Source of the DNA: Papio anubis
Taxonomy: Eukaryota > Chordata > Mammalia > Primates > Cercopithecidae
Assembly (NCBI RefSeq): GCF_008728515.1
Contig: NC_044986.1
Span: forward strand, 51,386,855 to 51,450,854
DNA: 64,000 nucleotides
Direction: 5' to 3'
The notes under the pieces were generated by a model. The model made no database searches, was not told where the DNA came from, and saw nothing but the letters and a program-made list of their open reading frames with translations. How positions within the stretch are numbered: the stretch's first letter is position 1; every line of letters begins with the position of its first letter. Below are positions 32,085 through 45,159 of the stretch, piece by piece. The translations under genes were made by a program, and so were the position numbers.

Positions 32085-32410
32085 GTGAAGTGCCAAAAAG
32101 AAGTGGAGGAATGGGAAGAGACTTGTCAAGGAGTACAAAGTTACAGTTACATAGAAAGAAGTTCTGGTGTTCCATTGCATAGTATGATGACTAGGGTTAA
32201 AAACAATATATCTTTTATTACCAAATAGCTAGAAGACAGGTTTTATAATGTTCTCATCACAAAAAAAAGATACATGTTTAAGGTGATGGATATGCTAATT
32301 ACCTTGATTTAATAATTATACAATTTATATATGTATTAAAACATGTTGTACTCCATAAACATGTACAATTATTATGTGTCAATCTTGCACTCAAAAAATT
32401 TTACCTAAGC
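32085..32410 (+). mobile_element. Old L1 3' UTR end (L1M), sense
   Basis: 'ggaggaatgggaagagacttgtcaagg', 'aagttctggtgttccattgcatagtatgatgactaggg', 'aatgttctcatcacaaaaaaaag', 'aggtgatggatatgctaatta' and the closing 'tattatgtgtcaatcttgcactcaaaa' match the L1M 3' UTR in order. The terminal A-tail is short. Confidence 0.8.
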
Positions 32411-33689
32411 CTTTTGTTTTTCTTATGTGACTAAGATGAAGCAATGTTTGAGAAATGTAGAAGTCTATTAGGCTATTTTCCATCAGGTTATCACATATCC
32501 TCAGAGTCTTGATACCTAATAGACATTTGTTTTTTTCTCCATGTAAATAAAGCTTAGTTTATTTGCTAAATTTATCCTGCTGAAAACAACTATTTTTGTG
32601 AATTCTACAAAACACAGAAATGGTAAACTGAGGGTCTCATGTTTTCATACAGTTTGGTATTTTGGTATATGACTTATAATATGATTGGAACATATATGTA
32701 ATATATAAATGTTCTTCACAGAAGAATGGTAGGGTGTGGGTTCCTGAATACAGAACACAAAGATTCCGCTGAGTGAACCTTGGTAACTGAGAAATAAACC
32801 CCTATGATATATATAACACTGTAAATAGGTGTTAAAGCAATGTTTTTGGTCAACTTGAAAGGAATTTGTGAGACAGTTTTCTAATGATTATTTTTATCTC
32901 TTACCCAACGAAAACATATCAACAGATAGGGAAAATATTTTCATAAAATGCTTTTCAATTTTAAATAAAAATGGTAGGAACAAATTGGTTTTTGCCATAA
33001 TAAAACTCCCCAAATATTTTCTGTTGCTTGGTCATATCAATTCACAAATGCTATAAAAATGTTCATATTTTTATTTTTATATTTTTTATTTTTTATGTTC
33101 ACTTTTAAATGTTTTAAAAATGAAAGGTTTGATTATCCTTTAGCAAGTGTTACACATGAAATAGAGCTCAAGGATCTGACCTGCTCACAATTCATGTGCT
33201 TTAAAAATAAATTCCCAAAAAGCTATTATTGATGAAAGGACATTATATTCACAATGCTGAATCATAATAGAAAACATGTATAAAGCGTTACTAGCTAATA
33301 TACAACAGAAATTAATGAACACTTGCTAAAAATGATTGTAGAATACTTCTGTTAAATGATACAAAAGAAAAAAAAAAACTGCTAGCCATCACATAAAACA
33401 CTGCTATTTTCCTTTTTTGTACATAAATACTTAGCTAATCAAATGATATTTTATGTCTTAATCGAGGGGTAAACTTCTGTAAAAAAAGGAGGAAGTTTCA
33501 TGTTTGTGGAAAAGATTCTTTGTGTTTGTTAGTCTTACAGCTTTCTTGTAAACATAAGAATCTTACTATGAAGAACAAAGTGTACAGATATTTAAAAATG
33601 CTTTCTGTCATGGTCAGTATATAGTGCCTTAAAATCCCGTCAGAAGGAGCATGTCTCTCTTTTTAGGAAGAGTTCTCCTGACACTTTCT
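32411..33689. other. Unassigned AT-rich DNA
   Basis: No gene or named repeat recognised. Confidence 0.45.
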
Positions 33690-33870
33690 TAGCCATTGGG
33701 TTATTTAGAACACCAACTATCCCTTCCTTGTGTTCAGTATTTCTAGTCCTCACAATAACCTTTTAAAATAGGCACGTGTGTTTCTATTTTGCACATGAGA
33801 AACTGAAATCTCAGAGCAATAAAATTGAGTGTTCCCAATCACATGGATACTAAGAGGATTTGTGTTTCCA
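33690..33870 (+). mobile_element. MIR SINE relic
   Basis: 'tcctcacaataaccttttaaaatagg', 'ttgcacatgagaaactgaaatctcag' and 'gttcccaatcacatgg' follow the MIR 3' half. Confidence 0.7.
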
Positions 33871-35520
33871 GTACAATCTTAACAAACTCCAGAGACGACT
33901 TCTTTCCTCCACACCACATTTCCTCTCTAGTGAAATGTACGGTGTACATGTATATTAAATACAGTAGCCTTGAGTTAACAAAATAATAGGAAGCAGATGA
34001 AAATAATATAGAATAGAAAAAAAAGGTGATATGAATGAGGAAAAGCAATGGAAAGAGGAGAGGAGAGAAGCTAGTGGTGCACATTATTATTTTTTGCCAT
34101 TGACTCTATTTCTGGAAACAGCTCTTGCCTTTGGTTTGGAGAACATCCTTCCCTGACTCAGCATAGTAGCTTTGGGTAAGCTGATTAAAGTGCAAGCAAT
34201 ACATGTGGAGCACTTGATCTGCAGTTATGTCAATCACATACTTCATTCAGTCATCCTTCGTGATAGATAAGCCATCAAAGCACGTTAAAATCAACCTGGG
34301 AAAATCATGTGTTTGTAGAGTTCAATATTTGCTTTTCCTGATTGATTTGGACTGTAAGGTGTGGAAAACTTTGAGCACTTTGCTGAGTCTCTCTGAAAAT
34401 TGAGCTATCTCAAATGAGGAGGAGCTAAGAGATAAAGCTCTGTGACCCCATTTGACCTCATTTCTGCCTGCATCTAAATCCTCATCTACCCTCTGGCACT
34501 TCAATTACAAGAATTCTTCCACTTTGTGTGTAAGCCATTTTGTATTTTTCATATGTAAATGACAGTCAGCGTCTATATTTTGTTGATTTCTCCATTGATA
34601 GCTGGATTTATATAATAAAATGAATATCATTCACAGGAAAATGAGTCTCTGGAAAGCAACATTCTCTCACAATTACCATGTGACTTTGTTTTAATAATCT
34701 CTATGCTTACTGCTCCTCCTGGTAGAAATATTGATGTGAGGGGCCTTAGATCAAAATTCTTTAGGAGGAAATTTTTACTAATCTCAATATGTTTCACCGT
34801 GTCAGATATATCCCAGTACTCCCAAATAAAGTTTTCTCATGATCAGGAAACCATAAATAAGTAAGGTCTTTTCTATTTCTAGAGTGGCTATACATCCTGT
34901 TTTGCTTAGGGCCAGGGTCATTATGTATGCCTATTTTTCTAGTATAATTACTGATTGTGCCTTCTTTCATTTCAACATGGTTCCCGGTTGCAGGACAAAT
35001 TCTATACTTACATTATTGCTAACAGTCCCGATGCAGCATTGAGTCATTATAACATTAAGGATAGCAATCTTTTTATTTATGGTCAGATAATGTACCTAAA
35101 GTTCATGATACTTTATTATTGCCTTTTTTCTTGTGTACATCTTATATTGGTACTCCTGTGGCCAAATTTTTAATTAATATACTATCTCAGAATACCAGAA
35201 ACATACCTAATAATATAAAATTTCATATATATTTAATTTTGAATCAAATGCCTTTTAATATTCAAATATGGTAAAGTAAATGGCAGTGTCACAAAGGTTT
35301 TAAGGAAAATTTACAGCAATAATTTGAGAAGATAACGTTTCAGTTATTTCTTTTTAAAAGACTAACATCAGTTGTTAGATATCTCAGTTTCCAGCTAACA
35401 TAATGCTATTGTTTAATGAGTATATAGCAGGGAAAAATAAGGAGCTGAAGAACTAATTATTTTTCAAAACAATATTGGAGATGTTTCACAGAACGTTAGG
35501 CCTAGTGATCCTGATATCAG
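33871..35520. other. Unassigned AT-rich DNA
   Basis: No gene or named repeat. Frames of 60-81 codons here have no recognisable domain. Confidence 0.45.

Positions 35521-35521
<1 letters not shown>

Positions 35522-35551
<30 letters not shown>
35522..35551. repeat. (CA)15 microsatellite
   Basis: Fifteen uninterrupted CA units, long enough to expect length variation between individuals. Confidence 0.97.
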
Positions 35552-35552
<1 letters not shown>

Positions 35553-36065
35553 CGAATTTCCTAACATGTTAGGTCATCAATAAATGTTCTATTTCTAAAC
35601 TCGCCAATATCTTTAAGGGACCACATACTACGGTAGAGCACATGGATACCTCCTGTATCACATGAGATATCAGAAATAAAGCCACAAGTTATTATTTTAT
35701 TTCTCTCTTTTCTTGGCTAATTAGCCTGAAACATTCCTAGTTTTTATACTTAAGGTCATATGTCTTATAAATCCTCTCAGTCCTAAGTATATTGATCACC
35801 CTATTGGTGACTTATCATAATGGTACCAAACATTGCAGTCTGGTACATCAAGGAGTTGTACCAACAAACTCTCCCTGATCTGAACCAAACAAGATAATAC
35901 AATATTTACATATTCTCTTCTTATTTTCAAAGTGTAAGTCTCGCTCTTTTCTTAAAACACATTTTTGACTTATAGAATTTAATTTTATGGCATGATATAG
36001 GAATCTAACTTAATTGTCATTTAAAAAATAGCTAATTGTCCTAGAATCATCCACAGAAAGATATA
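35552..36065. other. Unassigned AT-rich DNA
   Basis: No gene or named repeat recognised. Confidence 0.4.
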
Positions 36066-36405
36066 CAGTCATGTGTCACTTAACAAAAAGGATGAATTCT
36101 GAGAAATGCATTTTTAGGCAATTTCCTTGTTGTATGAACATTATAGAGTATACTTACACAAACCCAGATGGTATAGCCTACTATATACTTAGACTGTGGT
36201 ATAGACTATAGTTCTCCTAAGCTAAAAGTCTGTACAGCATGTTACTATACTAAATATTGTAAGCAATTATAACATAATGATAAGTACGTACGTATCTAAA
36301 CTTAGAAAAGATACAGTGAAAAAATATGATATTATGATTCTCTGAAGCTATGGTCATATACACAATCTGTTGTTGACAGAAACATCATTATGTGGCACAT
36401 AAATG
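36066..36405 (+). mobile_element. Tigger-type DNA transposon relic (MER8-like)
   Basis: It starts CAGTCATGTGTCACTTAACA right after a TA, the target of pogo/Tigger elements. It continues with 'gagaaatgcatttttaggcaattt', 'acaaacccagatggtatagcctacta' and 'tacagcatgttactatact', and ends with the degenerate inverted terminus ('cattatgtggcacat'). It is a short non-autonomous copy with no transposase frame. The orientation label is by convention only. Confidence 0.75.
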
Positions 36406-36599
36406 GATTTTTTTTGCTATGGATATGAAAATCATATATATTTGACACTTTGTTGTTGTTAGGTAATTAGGTACACATTTTCCATTCAGTGTTTTGTCTG
36501 TTTTGTTTTTTACATATTCCTCACTGGACTTTATTTTTCTAGGTAAAATTTATAATTAGTTTGTAAATTATAAAATAATTTCCATCTGGTATGTTCAGT

Positions 36600-36990
36600 A
36601 TGTTTGTAGCAACGGCCTCATTCATAATAGTTAAAACGTGGAAACCATCCAAATGCTCATCATCAGGACATACATTCATATAATGTGATACTTTTCAGCA
36701 ATGAAAAGAAACAAATCCCTAATACTCATGCCAACATGAATGGATCTTAAAAATGTGGAGTGAAAGAAAGCAGAAATGGCATACACACACACGCTCACAC
36801 AGATATTGCACAATGCATAGTGTATGCCCAAAAACAGGCAGAATTAGTCTATGGTGACAGAATTCAGAATGTGGTTATCTCTGGAGTGGACATAGGGATA
36901 CAGAACAGAGAGACATGAGCAGTGATGTGCTGGTGAATGTCTAGCCTTTAAAATATGGATACATGTATATAAATATAAGTTTATTAAAAA
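36600..36990 (+). mobile_element. Old L1 3' end fragment, sense
   Basis: 'agcaacggcctcattcataatagtt', 'caatgaaaagaaacaaatccctaatactcatgcc', 'atgaatggatcttaaaaatg', 'gagtgaaagaaagcagaaatgg' and 'ggcagaattagtctatggtgacagaa' follow the C-terminal ORF2 and 3' UTR of L1M. A short CA run lies at 36782-36792. Confidence 0.8.
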
Positions 36991-38026
36991 TTTTACTGAT
37001 ATAAAAATATGTAGCAATATTTACACATAATAAAATATGTGGTGCTCTTCTTTGTAAATTTCACACAGCCTATAAACTGTTTTTGCTGATGTTTCCTGTT
37101 CTCTGGTATCTGTTGATATTGTTGTAATTCAACCATGGCTAGACAAATAGAATCGTGTCCCTACTTGCTCACCTTTGTCCCAGTAAATTTATTGTCATTA
37201 AATCTGGTATTTGACCTACTGTAAATTACCACACTCTCCTGTAAAATATATTCATTAAGCTGAAATCTCATTCAGCTCCAGCATTAATTTCAAGTTACCA
37301 ATGTGATGTTTAGAAGGCAGAGTTGAGACAAGATACACAGTGACACATGTATGCACTTCCTCCATAGAGGTGTAATATACGTCAATAACCTTCACACCAT
37401 AGATATGGTAAAATGTAGAAAAACAATTAGATATCAAGAAATCTAGACTATTTCCTTTTTAAAATATTTATTTAATATTAAGTTTATATAATTTAATTTT
37501 TAATTATTTCCCTGTTTAACAACATGCTTGCAAAATGCCTCAAATATTAATAATTGTTCCTGATAAGCTAGTACTAGCTAATGCCAACACACCATTGGCC
37601 ACGCGGAAGCTTTCTGCAGTGATAGTCATATTCTGTATTTTGTTTTGAATAGTAGTTATATTGATGTATTCCATTATCAAAATTTATTCAGTTTAACAGA
37701 CACAAAAATACATGTTAAACTTTGTGTTAGACTTGCATTTAATATATGTCTTTTGGAAAGGTGAGATGAGAATCAACAGCTTTAAAATATTGATTCTTTT
37801 CATCTGGGATTATGACATGTCTGTCTTTTTATTTTTATTAACATTGTTAAATGGTATTTTTCTTCGTTCATTATTTATTTTCTTTTTCTTAATGTGCCAG
37901 CTGGAGAACTGCTGATGCATAATTATCTTTTTATCCTACTGAGTTTTCTTTGTAATTTTAAGACTCCTTAGTTGATTCCTCGATTCTCTAATGTGCCAGG
38001 TTGTCATCTACAAGTAATTATAATTT
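36991..38026. other. Unassigned AT-rich DNA
   Basis: No gene or named repeat recognised. Confidence 0.45.

Positions 38027-38091
<65 letters not shown>
38027..38091. repeat. (TC)n(TA)n compound microsatellite
   Basis: About 13 TC units run directly into about 19-20 TA units. A second CTCTCTCT run follows at 38099-38106. The TA part is long enough to extrude as a cruciform. Confidence 0.97.
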
Positions 38092-38095
<4 letters not shown>

Positions 38096-38108
38096 TTTCT
38101 CTCTCTTT

Positions 38109-39293
38109 TATTTATTTTGGAATATTGTTTTCCCATGGTGATTTAAGTGAGAAATGTCATTCTAAAGTTTGGGCATCTCGAATTGAGAGAAAAGCATGAG
38201 TTAATCCTGGCAGAAGTACAAATTATAGTGAAATGTTTTATCTTTGTCCATAGTTATTGATAACAATTTTTTTGTTAGATTTATTTACATATTTTTTAAA
38301 TCTTTCTTAACAGACTGAATCTCAATTTAAACCAGCATAGTACCCACAGTGTTTTCTGAAATGATGGGAAGGCTTTATACTCGTGCAGTCCATTAGGTTA
38401 TTCAGTAGCCCCATCAGGCATGTGCACAAAGGAAATGTTGCTTATGTGACCAAGGTATTAATACTGAGTATAATTGTATTTATTTTCACTTAATTTGTTT
38501 AAATAGTCACGACTGGCTAATAGCTACTACTTTGGATAATGAAGATTTAAACACTTGCATGTGCCAAGAGGCTATTGCTAATAAGTTAATAGCTCCTTGG
38601 TCATAGAGCTTCAATAGTAAATCTACAACTTTAATTACAATAGACTCAGCTTTATCTTTCTCACTGCAACTTTTACGTGCACCTTTTTCAAGGATACAGT
38701 CAAGACTTTTCTTTGGTAATTATTTTAGTTTGTTTTGTCCTCCTTGCTAACACTAAACATTCTAATATCTATTTTATTCAGAATTCCCAGTGCCTATGAC
38801 TATATTGAAAGAGTTGTCAGAAACGTAGTCTCTTGTCCTGCCTCCTGGAAACTGGGCTAAAATGCTGACATCAACTAATTTGGCAACTTGATATATAGGA
38901 GGTCCTCTTTTTCCTTTTATGACTATGGATTTGGAAACATCTTCATAATAGCATGATCAAAACTCTGCCCCCTAGTTAAATTTACACAAGCACGTTAACA
39001 ACAACCGGGCCTGGTCAATGAAAGATCATTACAAAGCCATAAATCTGAGTATACAATTTACTGTAAAAATAAGTAAGCAGTAATCTGCTAAACTCTGGTC
39101 TTTAAAATAAAGGAAGACTTTGCCAAATATAGATGGGCTGATTCCTAACAATGGTAAATTATCAATCCTTGATAAAGTTTCCCCTATAATTGAAAATTTT
39201 ACCTTTCAGTTTACCACACATAGTACTGAAGCACATACCCTCTATAATAATGAATATAAGCAAGCAAAACAAAATCCATAAATAAACAAATAC
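38109..39293. other. Unassigned AT-rich DNA
   Basis: No gene or named repeat recognised. Confidence 0.45.
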
Positions 39294-39557
39294 AGCTGGG
39301 AGCGGTGGCTCACGCCTGTAATCCCAGCACTTTGGGAAGTTAAGGCAGGAAAATCACTTGAGTCCAGGAGTTTGAGATCAGCCTGGGCAACATGGCGAAG
39401 CCCCATTTCAGCTCCTTGGGAGGCTGAGGCAAGAGGATCATTTGAGCCTAGGATGTGGAGGTTGCAGTAAGCCAGATTGCACCACTGCACTCCAGCCTGG
39501 GCAACAGAGTGAGAGCTTGTCTCAAACAAAAATGAAAGAAAAATAATAATAATAATA
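39294..39557 (+). mobile_element. Alu, sense (AluJ-like), middle deleted
   Basis: The left arm runs to 'gggcaacatggcgaagccccattt', then jumps directly to 'cagctccttgggaggctgaggc' in the right arm. The A-linker and the start of the right arm are missing (about 50 bp). J-type 'gagtccaggagtttgagatcagcc' is present. The tail is AAAT/AATAAT-rich. Confidence 0.92.
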
Positions 39558-39939
39558 CAGATAAATGAATGTGGTCAGAATCTTTTTTTTTTCACTTCCT
39601 GTATTTATATCCTTTGCAACATGACTTCACAACTGTTCCCTCAAAAGGTGACATCTATTTTCTTCTCTTCTTGCATAAAGGCTGTCTTTGAGTAGGTGGT
39701 AGAGGTAGACAGGAGGTGAGTTAGTTCTGAATTTGCTTTAAGGGTCCTTGTGTGCTTTTCCTTGACCTCTTAGAATCCTGCTCAGCCACAATGTGAACAA
39801 ATCCATGTGACCCTACTCCTTACATGAAGCAGGGATCAGTCATTTCAAAGCTGAGGTCTCTCTAGACCAACTAACCTTAGCTGATCCGACAGCAGATGGG
39901 TGATAAGTAGCACAGAAGCATGCAAGGCCCTGAGTATAA

Positions 39940-40015
39940 GGCTCTTTGACTAGTACATAGTGCACCACCTTCCATGAAGCAAGAGCTCAATAAATACTCG
40001 CTGAATGAATGAGTG
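39940..40015 (+). mobile_element. MIR or L2 tail
   Basis: 'tagtacatagtgcaccacc' and 'gagctcaataaatactcgctgaatgaatga' match the shared 3' tail of MIR/L2-type elements. Too short to choose between them. Confidence 0.5.
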
Positions 40016-40029
40016 CTGTTCTTTTGCTT

Positions 40030-40425
40030 AATCCTCCACTTGCACATAGAATAAAACCCAAACCTATACCATGACCTACAGGGCTTGCATTATATAACTC
40101 CTGTCCTCCAACTTACAACTCATCTCTCACTATTTTCAGCCACATATTTATTTACCTTTCTATTCTCACTTCTAAAGTTTTTTGTTGTTTACCCTGCCTT
40201 TTTTGTGTAGTTGGAACCACATCATGACCCTATTCTCATCTTGAAAAGCAGAAAGACATTCCCAGTGACAAGCTCAGTACAGCAAAGACACTCCTTGGTC
40301 AATATCATGCTATCTTCTTTTCTTCTTTAGACATCTTCTTAACACTTATCCTTATGGAAACAATCTCGTTTCTTGTCTTATTGTTTTAGTATTTGTATCT
40401 TCTATGAAAGCTCATGAGAAGAAAC
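40030..40425 (+). mobile_element. L2 LINE fragment, sense
   Basis: 'aaaacccaaacctataccatgacctacagggcttgc' and 'ctcctgtcctccaacttacaactcatctc' match the L2 3' region in order, and 'ctatgaaagctcatgag' matches the end. The stretch is interrupted at its right end by a T20 run (40426-40445). Confidence 0.6.
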
Positions 40426-40445
40426 TTTTTTTTTTTTTTTTTTTT

Positions 40446-40930
40446 GGTTATCTTCACTATTATTAAGCTGCACTTTAGCACTTAGACCAGGAAATAACAC
40501 TTAGTAACAAAAGTATATAACAAATAAATGAGCAAGCAACATCTAATTTCCCTAATGATAGATGAACAAAAAACCAATATCTTTAATTAAGTATTTTCTG
40601 GATTAATTATTGCTATAACCTCTCACATCAGAGATTGTTTCTGTAACCTAAGCTTTTAAGTTACACGCTCCCAACCATCTATTAACATTGCATCAAATAA
40701 ATAAAAGCAAAATCCCCTTTAGAGCAAAATAGACTAGAGCAGATAAGAGTTGTCAACTTAATTTTGTATGATTAGAAGCAGATAGCCAAGTGGCAACAGC
40801 TTAGCAAAACAAAAACAATGAAATTTTGCTGTCTTGTGGGAAGCCAGAAAAAAGAAAACCAATTTATGCAGCAGGATCTATTAAAAGCTTCATAACTAGA
40901 GGTTCTACATGCCTTTAAAGGATTGTGGGA
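40446..40930. other. Unassigned AT-rich DNA
   Basis: No gene or named repeat recognised. Confidence 0.4.
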
Positions 40931-40945
40931 TATGTGTGTGTGTTT

Positions 40946-40997
<52 letters not shown>

Positions 40998-41052
40998 GGC
41001 AGAGAGAGAAAGAGAGAGAGACAGAGAGAGAGACAGAGAGGGAGAGAGAAGG
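40931..41052. repeat. (TG)n(GA)n compound microsatellite
   Basis: A TG tract (40931-40976, interrupted by TTTCTC) runs into a GA-rich tract (40976-41052) with CA and AA interruptions. The GA part is a mirror-type purine tract that can adopt triplex DNA. The open frames across it on both strands give Arg/Glu or Leu/Ser/Thr/His low-complexity peptides and are artefacts. Confidence 0.97.
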
Positions 41053-44000
41053 AAAGAGGTATACAAGCAGGAGGATTAATGAATATTAGTGTGAAGTATA
41101 AGAAGTAGTTGGATCCCCAAATTTCCTCTCTAATTTCACACCTAGTGAATGTCCCCCACCCCAACAAGCCTTCCCCTACACACGTTTACTATTTAAGTAA
41201 AGACAGAAAATTTACTCCTTGCAATGTTGAAGCTAAGACTCTCTGAATTTGGGGACTGTGGGTATAGCAGAGGTAAGAGTGAGATGCTCTATTTATTGAT
41301 TAACGCACATCCATAATGGTAAGACCCAAGTCCCCTTTCTTGTTGGCTTTCAGAATGCTGAGTTAGAATCCTGTCTCTAAGGCTAAGGGTTAGAGGAGCT
41401 CTTTTGGGAGAATTTCACCAGCCCAAGAGAAAATAACTACTCTTATCAAATCAAACTATGCTTAAACACATCAGTTAATAAGGCTTAGAACAAACAGTTT
41501 CTAATCAGCTTTTTAGTATCACACACTAAAATATGAACTGGCAGCCAAAAAACAGTTGACATTTGAGCAAAACTTCTAGCATATGAGACAGACCAAGTAA
41601 ACAAGGATAGTCTCAGAGAAGAGATTGATGAATGAGAGAACACAAAATATTATTTAATTCTATAGTAATTAATTTCTTCAGATGAATACTAACAAAATGG
41701 CGAAGCAAAACAGAATAGTTAAAGAAAAAAAAGTTACATGTAGAAAATAAGAAAGAGCTTTTGGTAATATAATAAGGTAGTACAAAATAACTAAAATAAT
41801 AATTTAAAACAGAAAATATTTAAAAATCCATTGAAATTCGGACAATTGAGTTGGGGAAATTTCCCCAAAAGGAGAACAAAAAGATAGATATATGTTTTTA
41901 AATGTTTTTACAATTCTCAGATGACTAAATTTACATGTCAAACCAAACTATGAATGAAATCATTTGTATATACTGTGAATGCACCCTTTCTCAAAAAGTA
42001 TTTGAAGATCTACTCCACCAAGGTAGGAACATACCTCAATTAAGAATAAGACACGGAATGGGGAAACAGATAATCCAACACAAGAATGAGGCATACGGAT
42101 CTTAAGGTAAGAATTGATTGATTCCCAGGATAACTGCTGGGCAGCAGGCTTAGAGTGTAGTCAGTAGAAATAGAGCAGAAGGATGCAAGGTGCCAGGAGA
42201 AAGACTTCTTAGTATGTGTTACCATTTTGAGAAATGTTATAGAGTTTTAATACAAAGGCAAGGCTTAAGTCATAAGAGGTCTATTGAGAGCTAAGAAAAG
42301 TATAAAAGCAGGTAACCTGTATTGACGGGATAAAAGGAACTGGAGAAGGAAAGAAATATAATCATCCTTTGCTCAGCTATCACCAGTATTAACAGAATTA
42401 TAATAATGGGGACACTGATCATTACCAAGACATATGTATTATTATATTCAGAGGATGAGAGAAGGCAATGAATGTTTGTCGAAGAGAAGGAGTAGTGAAA
42501 AAATCAATCCTCATCTTATACAGGTAACCAGAAAACATACAAAATTTTTATTTTACATTTTTTACAGATTTGACAGTACCCCCCATCCCCAACTCCCCTA
42601 TCCTTGACTATTTGTCCGGAGGTACGCTAAATGTGCAGGTTTATTTACTGAAAATCAGTCAAAGACACAATTAATCTGAGGCACTGCATCACAGATGCAC
42701 TTGCAGGGACTGATGAAAATGCTGCTTCAAGCACTGTATTCATTTCAATTTTTCACAGTCTGTTGAAATATAGCTTGCTAATGAGGGACAAGCACTTTGA
42801 CCATGCTGAGGGGGGTGAAACATAATGAGCATATCATGTATCATGTTCCATACATCATGCACTATAAGGTGACATCAATAAATCACTTATTATGTATATC
42901 TGCCTGTTTCAGGCCATTGTAGCCATCCTGTGCAAAAAGTCCATACATCAAGTGTTATTTAAAAGAAATGAAAAAAAAATGAGAAATAGCTCTACAAAAA
43001 TGTTATCTAGGAAGATGGCAGTAAAAACAAAAAAAAAACTGTATGAGCTAGGAATCAGTGTAGTAGTAGTATGGGGAATGAATATTCTGTTTTACTATAA
43101 GCTTCGTAAAGACTACTTGACTTTTACAAAAAATGTACATGTATTGCATTGAAAAAAAATAAACAAAATAAAACCAAAACCTTTCTCTTTACCACATAGA
43201 AATTATTTTGTAATTGAGTGTTAAATGTGAGCATGTTTGTGCTCACCTACCTAGAAGTTATCAAATATATGTATGTTTGATTCTATCTGATACTTCAATT
43301 CAGTATATTTTCAAACTGGGAAACTAAGGGAGCTTGCCAAGGTAAATTACCCTAGCAATTATACATTTGACACATCACATAATATTCTAAACACCTCTTG
43401 TATCTGTTATTTTTTGAATTATGATAAACAAAATCTTATTAGTAAATTTTATAACCAATATTTTAAACCTCTTCTGATCTAATGATCTTATTTCAATTAT
43501 ATCTGACACAATTTCAATTTTAACAAAATGGTAGTGCTTATCATTTACTTCCAACACAATACTTTAATAATTTCTTGTTAGTTTTAATGATTAGCTAAGC
43601 TCATGAGCATTAAATATAAATTACATTACGTAGTTCAAAAGCAGATAAAAAATATCAGCAACCAAAGTAAAGGCCCAAAGGGCAATTAAGCAATATCACA
43701 TTTTTCCTCCAATAGTGAGTTTACCATCTCTTTAATTCTCTTTAGACTTGATATAATGAGGTAAACCCTAAAAATAAAAACTCTCTGAAGTTTCTTTTTT
43801 TCTACAAAACCCACACAATATAGAATTATCTCCAACATATTTAAAATCACAAACTTTTATAGTATGGGATAAGCACATGGCTCTTCTGAGAGCAAAAGAT
43901 GATCAAATGTAAGGTATTATTTGAAAAAAAAAAAATGTGCCTAACAAAATTTTTCACATAAACTACCATAAAAGATATATATCCTTTAAAAGGAAATAAT

Positions 44001-44489
44001 AGGGTGTCTAAAATTATAATAAAATAGAGGTTTATAATCTGTTGTTATAAAAAAAAGCCTTAACTAGGCTTCACCAAGAAATGTGTACTATTCAATATGT
44101 GAAGCAGGATATATATTTAAAAGTAAATACATTAAAAGAAAAAAATACAATTAAACTGCAAATTTCTCAGTATGTATATCTCATATTTTTATGACTCTGT
44201 ACATGAAATTAACTTAAGTCACCTACTATATTGACTTAATTGATGGTAATTTCTTATCAACAGCATGAGCAACTATGTCCATTATTCAAAATGTCAGTGA
44301 TAAGTCAAACATGGAAAAATAAGACTACTGGACCAAATATCATTTTCTTTGGCTTTAGTTTCACTTCAAACATTGTATAAACCAATCAGGTAAATGAAAA
44401 ATAAATCCTGCAGACTTAAGAGAAAATAACACTCTTTCATGTAAATGAGAAATTTCCTTTGGAGTAGTAGACAGCAGAATAAAATATTG
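41053..44489. other. Unassigned intergenic DNA, 3.4 kb
   Basis: This is the longest stretch in which I recognise nothing. Most is AT-rich. A less AT-rich, low-complexity-free block lies at 42560-42880 (see findings). No frame longer than 86 codons and no splice-supported coding signal is visible. Confidence 0.45.
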
Positions 44490-44790
44490 ATAAAAGCGGA
44501 GGTTCTAGTTTGAGCAGACCTGGTTTGGGATTCCAGCTTGACAAGTCTCTACCCATGCACACTTCACCACTTTTACTTCTCATGGCCTAGTGCTGTAATT
44601 CTGAACTCTATGGGCAATAAAAGTAACCTGCTGAACTCTGCTGTGCCTGTTGAACAATTGAACACTAGCAATGGGGCTATTTTTTATAGTGTATGGAGTG
44701 ACAAATTAAGCATTTTATGAAAAGCACTTATAACCTAGTGCCTGTCCCTATAGCATAGTAGAGCTCAGTATATGCCAGTAATATAAATTG
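44490..44790 (+). mobile_element. Possible MIR pieces
   Basis: 'gcagacctggtttgggattccagcttgac' resembles the MIR 5' half, and 'agtgcctgtccctatagcatagtagagctcagtatatgcc' the MIR tail, about 200 bp apart. The middle is not recognised. Confidence 0.45.
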
Positions 44791-45159
44791 TATTTAATAT
44801 TGCTATATGCAAATAAAGTAGTATTAGAACATTACCTTTTATTTGTCTTAAGCTCATTCTCCTACAACAAGATTACGGATTATATTTTTGATTTATTTGG
44901 AAGAGTCAGTAATTTTTAAAATTTCCAATTAATTATGCGTTGCAATATTATTTGATTATTGCATAATTTATACAAAATTACCTTTAGCATCTATATACAC
45001 ACAGACACCAACATACATATATTAACACAAAATCTCAGCACTCAGCATGGTGTAATACTCTTCTTCAGAGACTGGCTAGTGATTTGTAAAGTAACTTAAG
45101 CATATTTAAGTAATAATTACTCAGTGGATTAAGTAATACATTTTGACTCATCTATCACG

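Noticed and set aside
40772..41167. 131-codon antisense frame with Leu/Ser/Thr/His runs
   Set aside because: The low-complexity peptide is a direct translation of the TG/GA microsatellite.
42892..43152. 86-codon plus-strand frame, Lys-rich, in the repeat-free stretch
   Set aside because: Short, with AAA/AAAA-driven lysines. No start context, splice sites or recognisable domain.
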